A DNA stretch of 16,709 nucleotides from JAFNGF01 sp964567045. GTDB taxonomy: Bacteria > Planctomycetota > Phycisphaerae > Sedimentisphaerales > Anaerobacaceae. This document shows positions 6,699-14,709 of this stretch, in pieces. The notes under the pieces were generated by a model. It saw only the letters and a program-made list of their open reading frames with translations, had not been told where the DNA came from and did not search any database. The DNA is taken from assembly GCA_964567045.1 (NCBI GenBank), contig CAZMLE010000080.1, positions 1 through 16,709 of the forward strand, written 5' to 3'. A program made the translations under genes and the position numbers. The number at the start of each line of letters is the position of its first letter. Within the stretch, counting starts at the first letter, position 1.

Positions 6699-8233
6699 TT
6701 GTTTTTCGTTGCGGTTTTACCGCAGGTTTTCCGCCCCACCACCCGCCACAGAAGTCCAGCCTGAACCAGCTCATAGTTGTCAAGGACAAATGCCGGGCAA
6801 TAGTCTGGCTTCGACGACACAACGTATATGTGGCGATCCTGTAGCAACTGCTCAATAGTAGTTTCGTCAAACCTTGGCGCGTCTTTACTTTTTGCCGTAC
6901 CGGAAGTGATCTTCACATCCGGACGCTTACCTTTGACCTCCTGTACATATAAAAGGGCAGCAACCGTAGTGCTATCGGCGTAGATCACAGCATTATTCTC
7001 CACCGCCTCCAACGCCTGCTCGGCGAAGCGCTCCGGTCCATCGTAGCCGGTCTTCCAGGGCTGCAGAAAATACTGGTAGTCGTTTCGGTAGGGAATGTCG
7101 CCTCGTGTGCCAAGATCAAGCTGCATCTTCGCAGCCAAACTTGGTACACAGGCGTAAATAGGCACCGGCAATAAACTGAAAAACAAAATCAAATATGGAA
7201 CCGCTTTGCGGTTCATGTGCTGGTTGGCTGCGTGTGCCCCTGCACCTATGATGATTGAAGCCACACAATAAAATGGTATGAAGAACGCGTATCTATCCTT
7301 AATGGTATATCGAAAAGCAAACACAAAGAATAAGACCGCAAGAACCAGCAGGATATTTCTAAGCCCGGGCCTGGCTCTATCCCTGAGCAGCGCAAAGCAG
7401 CCCACGAATAACAGCAGAATGTTGGGAGTGGCAAAATTATAAAGAATATACTGGAGGTTCTGTTTGACAAGTTTGGCTGACAGCGAGGTATTAAGAACCG
7501 CCCCTTGCCAGCGGAGGCCAAAAGCAGCAGAGGCTAAAGTACCCCCAATGTCGCCCGTTTGCGCTATGTTTTTGATTATCAAATACTCATAGGGCAGGGC
7601 ACCTACAATCCACAATAGAACGACGACCAGCAGATCACGCGTGCGAATTTCCTTTCTGGCAAGCAACACGATCAGAAATACTGCATAACACGCAAGCGGT
7701 ATGGAAGCGAGCATGTGGACGGCAATTGCCAAACCGTTGAGTAGTCCCAGCCAGTACAAATAGCCGATGCATCTAGTCTTGATGTACTGTAATAGCATTA
7801 TCAATTCGGCGGTAAATAAGGCTGCCCACAGAGTATATGTCTCGATAATGCTTGCGTGATTCCAGAACGTGTGGGAAACAGCCAGAGTAAAAGCTGCTAC
7901 TATCGCAGGAAATTTTCTGCCCAGCCACAGATGCGCGAACAAGAAGACGTTTGCGACTGCCACCGCCGCCGCAATTGCTGATAGCAGGTTGACCCTATGC
8001 CCAAATTCTCCGAGAGGTATGTGCTTTACACCGATAGCCAGCAGGTAAAACAGCGGATGGGAAATCGCAAGGCCCGAAAATCCTTCTATATCATTATGCC
8101 AGATGCGGTACTGAATCAGGCCGCTATCCTGCCACAAGGCTCCCGGCGCACAACTAAGAAGATAAAGCACACCTGCGCCACAAAGACATCCCAAATACCA
8201 ATAACCAAGTTTTGGTTTCGTTTCAGCCGTCAA
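6677..8233 (-). CDS. DUF2723/GT117-like GT-C membrane glycosyltransferase
   Basis: This 518-residue protein has an N-terminal multispanning membrane part (about ten hydrophobic segments up to residue ~370) and a soluble C-terminal region of about 140 residues. The first extracytoplasmic loop holds WQDSG (34-38), ISHPLFYLL (57-65) and HRVNLLSA (79-86). These match the DUF2723 pattern (D in a W-x-D-x-G/E context, then HP and RxNLLSA), a family related to the protein O-mannosyltransferase TMEM260. GT-C enzymes use polyprenyl-phosphate sugars on the outer face of the membrane; Asp36 is the likely catalytic residue by analogy. The start is TTG at 8233, with AGGG 8 nt upstream; no ATG exists before residue ~140. 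The last codons and TGA come from an inserted palindrome, so the native C-terminus may have been slightly different. Confidence 0.75.
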   Translation of the reverse strand: MTAETKPKLGYWYLGCLCGAGVLYLLSCAPGALWQDSGLIQYRIWHNDIEGFSGLAISHPLFYLLAIGVKHIPLGEFGHRVNLLSAIAAAVAVANVFLFAHLWLGRKFPAIVAAFTLAVSHTFWNHASIIETYTLWAALFTAELIMLLQYIKTRCIGYLYWLGLLNGLAIAVHMLASIPLACYAVFLIVLLARKEIRTRDLLVVVLLWIVGALPYEYLIIKNIAQTGDIGGTLASAAFGLRWQGAVLNTSLSAKLVKQNLQYILYNFATPNILLLFVGCFALLRDRARPGLRNILLVLAVLFFVFAFRYTIKDRYAFFIPFYCVASIIIGAGAHAANQHMNRKAVPYLILFFSLLPVPIYACVPSLAAKMQLDLGTRGDIPYRNDYQYFLQPWKTGYDGPERFAEQALEAVENNAVIYADSTTVAALLYVQEVKGKRPDVKITSGTAKSKDAPRFDETTIEQLLQDRHIYVVSSKPDYCPAFVLDNYELVQAGLLWRVVGRKTCGKTATKNNPPINSS

Positions 8234-8264
8234 AGCACTTGCCCTTGAAATTCTCTGCTTGCCA

Positions 8265-9266
8265 TTATGATTTTGAATGTGATTTCTTTATCGCTAAGGA
8301 CAGCAACGGTGTGACTGTTACCCCAGAGATTAGTTTGAAAGTTTTTAACAAACACATCAAAAACTTCTTTAGAATCGGAAGTCTTGTCGTCCCTGACAAC
8401 CGATACCAAAGGTCGATTCTGTCTTTTATTCCAGGTCTATCTGGCTCTAAAAGGACTGGTTTATCAGATGTTGCCCTCAATATTTTCATTATTTGTTGCA
8501 CAGTTCCGCCTCGTATTCCTCTGCGTAACAAAGTTTCCCAGTCATCATCAGGGCTGACCCTTTTCGAAAATCTTGTGGCTAAGTACAATGCTGGTTTATA
8601 CGGAAGGTAGTTTATCAGCGGTAGACCCGTAGTGTGCGACTCTATCAGAAAGTACCTATAAGGTGTTTGATTAATGAACAGGACACCGCCTGGTTTTAAG
8701 TGGGACCATATCTTAGGCAGCAAGTTTTGTCGTTCATTTGCAAGAAGATGCTCATACACAGCACTTAAAACGGCGTAATCAAAGTCGCCGAGTTCAGATG
8801 GAAGATCGTCAGCAGTCGGAGACCGAATAAAACTCACATTGTCGAATTCATAATGCTTTGCTCTCATCTTAGCAATGGATAGCAACTGATCTTCAAGTTC
8901 CACCCCAACTATTTCACTATTTGGGAACATTCGAGCCAGTACCATTGTGGATGCGCCGCTGCCACAGCCAAAGTCGAGAATTCTTTTTTTATCGAAACTA
9001 TCCTCGCCAATATAGCTCAACATGTCATATTTAAGGCTACATTGGACATACATCGGATCCTCATCCCTCATTATCTCATCGCATAAATAGCCTATTCCTT
9101 TTACATTCAGAATCCGTTCTATCAAATCGACAGGATAGGATGTTTCACATGTGCTTCTTGGCATGAACACTTTCTTGTTGAGGATCTCAATAGAGATTTT
9201 GTTTTTTCCCGTCTTCGGTTGCTCGATGTGGACCAACCCATCTGGATGCCTAAGCGTTGTAGACAC
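8265..9266 (-). CDS. Class I SAM-dependent methyltransferase (third, first gene of the locus)
   Basis: This 333-residue protein opens the polysaccharide operon. The SAM core begins late, at about residue 95: ILDFGCGSGAS (96-106) is motif I, GVELE (121-125) supplies the acidic residue, FIRSPTADDLP marks the adenine loop and DYAVLSAVYEHL is the motif II/strand 4 region. LKPGGVLFINQTPYRYF follows. The ~95-residue N-terminal extension (with a short segment GYLCDEIMRDEDPMYV) and ~110-residue C-terminal region have no assigned domain. The start is GTG at 9266 with AGAGG about 6-7 nt upstream; an in-frame TGA lies 8 codons before it, so the gene cannot extend much further. The stop is 31 bp before the GT117-like gene. 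The substrate is unknown; sugar methylation is inferred from context. Confidence 0.8.
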   Translation of the reverse strand: MSTTLRHPDGLVHIEQPKTGKNKISIEILNKKVFMPRSTCETSYPVDLIERILNVKGIGYLCDEIMRDEDPMYVQCSLKYDMLSYIGEDSFDKKRILDFGCGSGASTMVLARMFPNSEIVGVELEDQLLSIAKMRAKHYEFDNVSFIRSPTADDLPSELGDFDYAVLSAVYEHLLANERQNLLPKIWSHLKPGGVLFINQTPYRYFLIESHTTGLPLINYLPYKPALYLATRFSKRVSPDDDWETLLRRGIRGGTVQQIMKILRATSDKPVLLEPDRPGIKDRIDLWYRLSGTTRLPILKKFLMCLLKTFKLISGVTVTPLLSLAIKKSHSKS

Positions 9267-9414
9267 AATACGCCTCTGATCTCCATTTCAAGCTTTCGAT
9301 AATTAGAGGCACGACCATTCCGTACCAAACTGTTTGCCTGGGCCCGATGGTGCTAAAAAATCTGCCAATTACTACTTTTAGGCCGTATTGCTGAAAATAA
9401 GCCAACCCCCAACA

Positions 9415-9443
9415 AATTTTCAATTTTCGATTGTCAATTGTCG
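9415..9443. repeat. AATTG-rich intergenic repeat, copy 1
   Basis: On the minus strand this reads as alternating CAATTGACAAT and CGAAAATTGAAAATT units. The 14-mer CAATCGAAAATTGA occurs here on the minus strand and again on the plus strand at 13916-13929. Dispersed copies in two unrelated intergenic regions indicate a repeat family rather than a gene-specific operator. Confidence 0.6.
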
Positions 9444-9846
9444 TCTCGAACCAGGTCCTCACCTATGAGTCTGACGCCAACAGCCGCCGCCTGTAACCAG
9501 TGCCTTTATAAAAAACCCCGCGTTGAAACCGCAAAAAGCTAAAGTAACAGAGTCAATTGGCAGACTCCGTGTCGGTCGGTTGCGCAACAATAGATAAAAA
9601 CCCGCTAACCGTCTGTCAAAACTTCATCCGGGAGCTTTTCTGCCGGCAGTCAAAATAGAAAGATTTGACCAACAGCCCTGTTACAACATAAGTATCGGCA
9701 AATAAAGAACATAGCTTTAGAAAAGCAGCCCAGCGGCAAAGAAAAGAGCCACAGAGGACACAGAGTTCACACCAGATAAAAAAATACAATACTTGCTCTG
9801 CGTGACAAGAACCATACGCGGCAAAAGTCCTATAAGTTCACCGCTT

Positions 9847-9862
9847 ACCCCGGCGAGCCGGG
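9847..9862. repeat. GC-rich hairpin CCCCGGC-GA-GCCGGGG
   Basis: A perfect 7 bp stem with a two-base loop lies about 120 nt downstream of the beta-helix gene stop. It lacks a T-tract on either side, so it is not a standard intrinsic terminator. It is better read as a palindromic repeat remnant. Confidence 0.6.
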
Positions 9863-9931
9863 GCTTCCCCTCCGCTTTCCGTAAGCAACAAGATCAGGCA
9901 GATCAAACTGTGGCGACCGCCTGTGCCGAGG

Positions 9932-9959
9932 GACGAAAAACGAGAGACGAAGGACGACA
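9932..9959 (+). repeat. Four degenerate heptamers of a GACGAxx family
   Basis: The units GACGAAA, AACGAGA, GACGAAG and GACGACA follow one another with no spacer. The same 7-bp period with a related unit (GACGAGC on the minus strand) appears at 15851-15874. The array lies just downstream of the beta-helix gene stop. Confidence 0.6.
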
Positions 9960-9981
9960 TACGTTCTGGAGCTCTTACGGA

Positions 9982-12324
9982 TCAGGGCAAGGTCGGCAGC
10001 AGAGTTGACCAGCCGGTCTCGTTTTTGTATAGGTCGCGTGCCTTGACGTGGAAACGCTGGTACTGTCCACTTCTGCCTACCAGGACAGTGTATGTACGTG
10101 AGCTTTGCCAGGTGCTGCTAAAGCCCGACTCAGTGGTGCACTCAAAATAATATTGCACACCGCCGCTTTCATCTGTGGCTTCAGTGGCTGTCATAGTAGC
10201 GTAGAAATCGAACGTTCCACCACCTCCGTAGTTTTCGTGAGGCTCAACTTGCCATTTCATCGGGTCCGGCTCCGGAGGTTTCAGATCGACAGTAACCGCA
10301 ATTGACGCGCGGGTGGTATTGTGATTGGGCGATTTGTCGCGGACCCTGAGCACAAAGGTGTAATTATCTTTCGCCAGAGAACTAACTTCATAGATGGGAC
10401 TATCCTGCCAGTTGCTGCCGTATGCCGGATGCGAAGTGCATTCGAACTGGTACTCCACGCCGCTATCGTCGGTCGCTGCGGTGGCCACCATCCGGATTGA
10501 GCCAGCCGAGCTTGCGTATGGCTCTGTCTGCCAGGTTGCCGGGTCAGGACTTGGGGGGATAGTATCCTCACGCAGCGTGGTCGCTCCGGCACGGTCCGAC
10601 CACTTGGCCTCCAGAAGATTGGTCTTATTTCGGGCCTTGACCCTGTACCAGTATAAAGTCTCCGGCAAAAGATCCGTCACTTCCCACCTGGGTTCTTCGC
10701 CCGGCGCAAATAAAATCCAGCCGCTATTGGTCTGCGGGCTGTAGTAATTCTCGAAGTAGTATTCCGCCCCGCTGCCGTCGGTCGACGTAGCAGTGACAGC
10801 TACCATAGCGATTGAATACGCAGAGGTAGCATAAGGTTCTTTCGCCCAAGTCATTGGGTTTGGCAAGGGCGGCGTTGGTGGAGGCGGCTGCGCTGCCCAA
10901 TTGGCGACCAGAATGCAGAAATCTTTAAAATTGACCAAGCCATTTCTATTGAGGTCGGCGGCCAACAGAACTTCCTGGCGGGCCCAGTGCTGCGTAAATA
11001 GCGCCAGGTCGCCGTAGTCAACCAGGTCGTCGCCATTGAGGTCCGCGATATTGCCTGCCTGAGAAAGTGACATACTTGCCTGCGGTGTGCCGCCGTAGGC
11101 TCCCATGTTTATACGTTTGCCGTGCGGCCACAATTCCGCAGTCCAATCTGAGTTAGGGTCGCCGGCGTCAACGCACCGGCTGGTGACATCGTCAACGCTC
11201 CAGCTTTTGCTGTAGGGGTCCCATCTGCCCACCTGCGATTTCAGATGGTAGTCACCATCCATCCAAATATCGTCGCTCTGGTCGGGCGTGCCTTTTGTGT
11301 CCCAGTAAGGGCTAAGTGCAAAAAGAGGCTCTACAATGATATCACCGGAGCCAACCTTCGCATCGCCGCCGAGGTTGCCGCCCGTATTCATCCAGAAGCA
11401 ATTGTAGGAGTTTTTGCCGGCGCCGTGGATTCCACCGCCGTCACTGGCTATGTTGAACGCGATTATGTTGTTCCGAATAAAACTTGTGCAACTGTACAGG
11501 CCGCCGCCATCTTGATCTGCTATGTTACCTACGATAGTGTTATTGCGTATAGACCGGCTGCAATTGCTGACTCCGCCGCCCGACAAAGCCGCTCTGTTGC
11601 CGGCAATAATGTTGCCGACAATACTGCCGTCGCATCCGTAAAGCCCCCCTCCCATAGACGAGGCATAGTTGTTGGTAATCACATTGCCGATGATGTCACC
11701 GTCGCAGTAATAAAGGCCGGCGCCGAATCCCTGGATGGTGTTGGAGTTCGCTGAGATGAGGTTGTTGACTATTTGGCCGTTACAATAGGCTATGCCGGCG
11801 CTATTCTGTAGGATCGCATTATTTTTGATTGGCCCATCGCATCTGTATATGCCCTGCTGGGCGTTGGCTTGTACGGTATTGTCGCAGATAACAGGGGCGG
11901 CATTATTCTGCCCGAAGATACCGTGCGTCGCACACTTGGTGATCAGGTTTTTTGTGATTGTCGGTGAGGCGCCGCTGCAATAAATGCCTCGTCCGGTGAT
12001 TGTAAAGCCCGTCAGCACAGAATTATTGCCTTCGTTCCACTTAAAAGTCACGCTGTAGTCGGAATCGGCTTTGATGACAGTTGACTGAACGATGCTCGCA
12101 TTGTCCGGGTCTTGGCTGGTAAGTGTAATAGCCCTGCCGATGAAAGAAATGTTCTCCTTGTACGTACCGGGCTTGACAACGATAGTATCTCCGTGCCAGG
12201 AGTTGTTGATTGCATCCTGGATATGGGCAAAATCCGCCGCTCCGTTGTCGTCAACGGTAATTGTTTTTCCCTGACAGGGCACAACGAGCAAGACGGCTGT
12301 TAGAGTCAGAACAAGTCTCTGCAT
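9982..12324 (-). CDS. Secreted beta-helix protein with dockerin-type repeats and three C-terminal modules
   Basis: This 780-residue exported protein starts with a signal peptide (about 1-19, cleavage near CQG/KTI). A parallel right-handed beta-helix of the pectin-lyase fold spans about 25-310, with rungs of roughly 20-25 residues such as GGGLYGCDGSIVGNIIAGN; most rungs carry a Cys at the same place. A segment ending GKRINMGAYGGTPQASM (402-418) closes the helix. Two dockerin type I-like EF-hand loops follow: DLNGDDLVDYGDL (428-440) and DLNRNGLVNFKDF (457-469). A proline linker (480-490) leads to three repeated modules of about 95 residues (487-585, 590-680, 683-778), each opening P-x-W-x-x-EP and resembling fibronectin III-like or Ig-like folds. 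The start has GGAGG 11 nt upstream. Catalytic lyase residues are not evident, so polysaccharide binding or surface display is as likely as catalysis. Confidence 0.85.
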   Translation of the reverse strand: MQRLVLTLTAVLLVVPCQGKTITVDDNGAADFAHIQDAINNSWHGDTIVVKPGTYKENISFIGRAITLTSQDPDNASIVQSTVIKADSDYSVTFKWNEGNNSVLTGFTITGRGIYCSGASPTITKNLITKCATHGIFGQNNAAPVICDNTVQANAQQGIYRCDGPIKNNAILQNSAGIAYCNGQIVNNLISANSNTIQGFGAGLYYCDGDIIGNVITNNYASSMGGGLYGCDGSIVGNIIAGNRAALSGGGVSNCSRSIRNNTIVGNIADQDGGGLYSCTSFIRNNIIAFNIASDGGGIHGAGKNSYNCFWMNTGGNLGGDAKVGSGDIIVEPLFALSPYWDTKGTPDQSDDIWMDGDYHLKSQVGRWDPYSKSWSVDDVTSRCVDAGDPNSDWTAELWPHGKRINMGAYGGTPQASMSLSQAGNIADLNGDDLVDYGDLALFTQHWARQEVLLAADLNRNGLVNFKDFCILVANWAAQPPPPTPPLPNPMTWAKEPYATSAYSIAMVAVTATSTDGSGAEYYFENYYSPQTNSGWILFAPGEEPRWEVTDLLPETLYWYRVKARNKTNLLEAKWSDRAGATTLREDTIPPSPDPATWQTEPYASSAGSIRMVATAATDDSGVEYQFECTSHPAYGSNWQDSPIYEVSSLAKDNYTFVLRVRDKSPNHNTTRASIAVTVDLKPPEPDPMKWQVEPHENYGGGGTFDFYATMTATEATDESGGVQYYFECTTESGFSSTWQSSRTYTVLVGRSGQYQRFHVKARDLYKNETGWSTLLPTLP

Positions 12325-12335
12325 TCAGTGTTTGC

Positions 12336-12340
12336 CCTCC
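12336..12340 (-). promoter_or_regulatory. Shine-Dalgarno site of the beta-helix gene
   Basis: The minus strand reads GGAGG with an 11-nt spacer to the ATG at 12324, supporting the start that places the signal peptide at the N-terminus. Confidence 0.65.
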
Positions 12341-12480
12341 CGGCAAGCCTTAACATTGCTACCATTCTACTATCAATATCGCGTCAATTCAAGTAAAAAG
12401 ATAGTGACATGACGTGCGCTTGAAGCAGGGTGATTTTTTGCAGAAGCCATGAGGCGCGGGGGGTGCGGTGTTTTCTCGGA

Positions 12481-12942
12481 CTAATCGCTTCTGCCGTAGA
12501 GCCAGTCGGCATCAGCAAATTCGTAATCGACGATTTCATCAGGACGGAAAAACAGCCCTATCTCGTGCTGGGCCGATTCGGGACTATCCGAACCGTGTAC
12601 GAGGTTATACCTCTGCGAACAGCCGAAGTCTCCCCGAATAGTGCCCGGCTCAGCCTCATAGCCGAAAGTAGCTCCGATTATCTTACGCGTGATTTTTATC
12701 ACTCCCTCTGCTTGCCAGACCGTTACCAGCGTTGGGGCTGAGCAAAGGTATTTGACGATACCTTCGTAAAATGGCTTGCCGCGATGAACGGCGTACAGTT
12801 GCCGGGCGATCTCCTGCGAAATTTGCATAAATTTTGCAGCGACCAGTTTCAGGCCTTTTTGCTCAAAACGCGCGATTATCCGTCCTGCCAGATGCCGCTG
12901 AATGCCGTCAGGCTTGATAATAATCAAAGTGCGTTCTGCCAT
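12481..12942 (-). CDS. ndk: Nucleoside diphosphate kinase
   Basis: The product moves the gamma-phosphate of ATP to other nucleoside diphosphates through a phosphohistidine and so balances NTP and dNTP pools in the cytoplasm. At 153 residues it is slightly longer than the usual 135-150. KPDG (10-13), EPGTIRGDFG (98-107) and NLVHGSDSPESA (113-124) are family signatures; His116 is the phosphorylated residue and Arg103 and Asn113 belong to the active site. GATFGYEAEPGT replaces the common GATNPxEAxPGT, a modest variation also expected in some phyla. The C-terminal WLYGRSD resembles the usual W-x-Y ending. The start is ATG at 12942, 21 bp after the OmpA-family gene stop and without a strong ribosome site, so it is probably coupled to that gene. 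Confidence 0.96.
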   Translation of the reverse strand: MAERTLIIIKPDGIQRHLAGRIIARFEQKGLKLVAAKFMQISQEIARQLYAVHRGKPFYEGIVKYLCSAPTLVTVWQAEGVIKITRKIIGATFGYEAEPGTIRGDFGCSQRYNLVHGSDSPESAQHEIGLFFRPDEIVDYEFADADWLYGRSD

Positions 12943-12963
12943 CGCCGTATAGTTGGTGCGGGG

Positions 12964-13740
12964 CTACGTTGCCGTAGGGACGATGTATATCTCGACTCGT
13001 CTATTCTGCGCGTTGCCTTTCTTGCTGGGCATGTTCGGCACGACCGGGCGATATTCACCGAACCCGCGAACACTCAGCCGCTCCGCGTTAACGTTACTGC
13101 TGGCCATAATCTGTAGGACCGATATGGCTCGGTGAGCCGATAAGTGCCAGTTGCTTGGATGCTTCACACGTGTCTCAGGCCTTTCAATCGGGATATCGTC
13201 GGTGTGGCCGGCAATTATAACGTCGAACTTCTTGGCCTCCTCGGAATTCAAGATGTCGCAAAGCGCCTTAACGGTCTGAACCGCCGATGTTGCCACCTGA
13301 TCGCTGCCCAATTCAAAGAGCAAATCGCTCTTGAACTTGACAATGCCCCGGCCGGCATCATACGTAACCATGTCACTGTGCTGCTTGGCAAAATCTTCCA
13401 GCTTGCCGGTAAGCTCGATCGGCAGCGGTGTCACACCGAGCAGTCTATCCTGCATCGAGGCGATCATCTCTTTCTTTTTTGCCAGGTCCGCTTCCAGCGC
13501 AGCGATTTTCTCGCGCAGTGCTTGTGCATCTATACCACCGGTTGCTTCAGCGGTGGCAAGCTGCCTTTTTAGCTGGTCAAGCTGCAGCTCAGCCGTCCGC
13601 AGCTCGCTTTCGAGTTGTGCTATTCGTTTCTGTTGTCTATCGTTTTGGATTCTGAGATCTTTCATCTCCCCGTTACAACCACTGGCCAGTACGATAAAAG
13701 TACATACCAGAGAGACCCCCAAAAGTTTGACAGTCTGCAT
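12964..13740 (-). CDS. OmpA-family peptidoglycan-binding lipoprotein with coiled coil
   Basis: This 258-residue envelope protein begins with a lipoprotein signal peptide ending ASGC; Cys22 is the likely lipidated residue. A charged helical region (about 26-100), rich in Leu, Glu, Gln and Lys, should form a coiled coil that spans part of the periplasm. The C-terminal OmpA/MotB domain (about 125-255) binds peptidoglycan: GHTDDIP (178-184), LSAHRA (200-205) and NRRVEIYI (246-253) match the conserved motif, with Asp and Arg residues that contact meso-diaminopimelate in known structures. The overall plan resembles Pal-like or MotB-like anchors that lack a beta-barrel. The ATG at 13740 has AAAGGA 7 nt upstream. 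It is transcribed divergently from ispD and followed by ndk 21 bp later. Confidence 0.88.
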   Translation of the reverse strand: MQTVKLLGVSLVCTFIVLASGCNGEMKDLRIQNDRQQKRIAQLESELRTAELQLDQLKRQLATAEATGGIDAQALREKIAALEADLAKKKEMIASMQDRLLGVTPLPIELTGKLEDFAKQHSDMVTYDAGRGIVKFKSDLLFELGSDQVATSAVQTVKALCDILNSEEAKKFDVIIAGHTDDIPIERPETRVKHPSNWHLSAHRAISVLQIMASSNVNAERLSVRGFGEYRPVVPNMPSKKGNAQNRRVEIYIVPTAT

Positions 13741-13747
13741 GGTTCAA

Positions 13748-13753
13748 TCCTTT
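13748..13753 (-). promoter_or_regulatory. Shine-Dalgarno site of the OmpA-family gene
   Basis: The minus strand reads AAAGGA with a 7-nt spacer to ATG 13740, which puts the lipoprotein signal at residue 1. Confidence 0.6.
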
Positions 13754-13887
13754 CCAGCCTTAAGCCACTATTCCGTATAGGTACGCAAACCGTTTATCTG
13801 TAAGCTATTACATCCGGCGTACTCTTTTGCGCGCCAGCCACACCACTAAATAAAGCCCATTTGCGATTGTTCGTCAAGAAGAAACTC

Positions 13888-13931
13888 CAATTGAAAATTG
13901 ACAATTGAAGATTTGCAATCGAAAATTGACG
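13888..13931. repeat. AATTG-rich intergenic repeat, copy 2, upstream of ispD
   Basis: Two related blocks (AATTGAAAATTGACAATTG, then CAATCGAAAATTGAC) are separated by AAGATTTG. They lie 34 bp before the ispD start in the 224 bp divergent intergenic region with the OmpA-family gene. The region must contain promoters for both genes, but I could not fix -35/-10 boxes. Similar DNA occurs at 9415-9443. Confidence 0.6.
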
Positions 13932-13964
13932 CCTGAAAGACTTTAATCAGGGATTGTTTGTGAT

Positions 13965-14705
13965 ATGTCCAAAACTGTGGCAGCGATTATTTGTGCGGCA
14001 GGACCTGCCAGTCGATTCGGCGGAAAAAGAAGAAAGCAATTTGTTGATGTGGCTGGGCGGGCGGTCTTTTTACGAAGTGTCGAACTTTTTGCCAACCGAG
14101 ACGACGTAAAGCAGGTTCTATTGGGTATTGCCCCGGAAGACGAGGAATTGGTGAGCGTCAAATGGGAAGCAAACCTGAAGTTTTTTAACGTGAAGCTTTT
14201 CTTCGGCGGCTATGAACGTTTCGACACCATCAATAAAGGGCTCGAGCTTGTCAAAGATGATGTCGATTTGATTGCGGTGCACGATGCCTGCCGCTGCTGT
14301 GTAACGGATAAATTGATTGACGAGGTCATCTCCGCCGCCGGGGTAAGTGGGGCAGCTATACCAGCATGTCCTGTTGCGGCGACCATAAAACAAGTAAAAG
14401 ATAATTGCATAATCAAGACCGTCGACAGAGTGGGCCTTTACGAAGCCCAAACGCCGCAGGTCTTTGCAGCTTCGCTACTGGCAAGGGCGTATGCAAACCT
14501 CAAGAATCTCTCGTCAAGCAAAATCAGCGATGATTCACAACTGGTTGAGGCGCTGGGCGAAAAAGTAACAATCGTGGAGGCAGATTCTTCGAATATAAAG
14601 ATTACCCGCCAAAGTGACATTGCCATCGCTGAAGCAATAATCAAATCCCGGCCAAAGCCCAGGCCGCAAGGCTACATAGGTCCCTACGCTGAAGCCCAAT
14701 GGTAA
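13965..14705 (+). CDS. ispD: 2-C-methyl-D-erythritol 4-phosphate cytidylyltransferase
   Basis: IspD joins CTP and methylerythritol phosphate to form CDP-ME in the third step of the MEP isoprenoid pathway, in the cytoplasm. The 246-residue protein shows the nucleotidyltransferase signature AAGPASRF (11-18) with Lys24-Gln25 close by, the metal/substrate loop VHDACR (105-110; usually HDAxRP), TVDR (152-155), AQTPQ (161-165), Asp189-Asp190 and NIKIT (210-214). The lack of Pro after Arg110 is unusual, but the core residues are intact. It is about 15 residues longer than many homologues because of a Pro/Arg-rich tail (SRPKPRPQGYIGPYAEAQW). It is the only plus-strand gene in the window, divergent from the OmpA-family gene and convergent with the GH29-like gene; no other MEP gene is adjacent. 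Confidence 0.93.
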   Translation: MSKTVAAIICAAGPASRFGGKRRKQFVDVAGRAVFLRSVELFANRDDVKQVLLGIAPEDEELVSVKWEANLKFFNVKLFFGGYERFDTINKGLELVKDDVDLIAVHDACRCCVTDKLIDEVISAAGVSGAAIPACPVAATIKQVKDNCIIKTVDRVGLYEAQTPQVFAASLLARAYANLKNLSSSKISDDSQLVEALGEKVTIVEADSSNIKITRQSDIAIAEAIIKSRPKPRPQGYIGPYAEAQW

Positions 14706-14709
14706 ATTT

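Larger units (their letters stand above)
9267..9981. other. 715 bp non-coding region with several short repeat types
   Basis: No convincing gene is present. The region probably contains the promoter of the polysaccharide operon near 9300-9460 (minus strand), but I see no clear -35/-10 pair. It carries an AATTG-type repeat at 9415-9443, a CCACAGAGGACACAGAG string at 9749-9765, a perfect hairpin at 9847-9862 and four degenerate heptamers at 9932-9959. The short frames across it are built partly from these repeats. It separates two functional blocks, and no terminator with a U-tract was found after the beta-helix gene. Confidence 0.7.

Noticed and set aside
9250..9462. Minus-strand 70-codon frame upstream of the first methyltransferase
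   Set aside because: Its N-terminal part is translated AATTG repeat, it overlaps the methyltransferase start, and no family is recognisable. A gene remnant cannot be excluded.
9847..9862. GC-rich hairpin as terminator of the beta-helix gene
   Set aside because: There is no T-tract on either strand and it lies about 120 nt past the stop; a repeat remnant fits better.
9793..10008. Plus-strand 71-codon frame
   Set aside because: It is composed of the 9847 hairpin, the heptamer repeats and the antisense end of the beta-helix gene.
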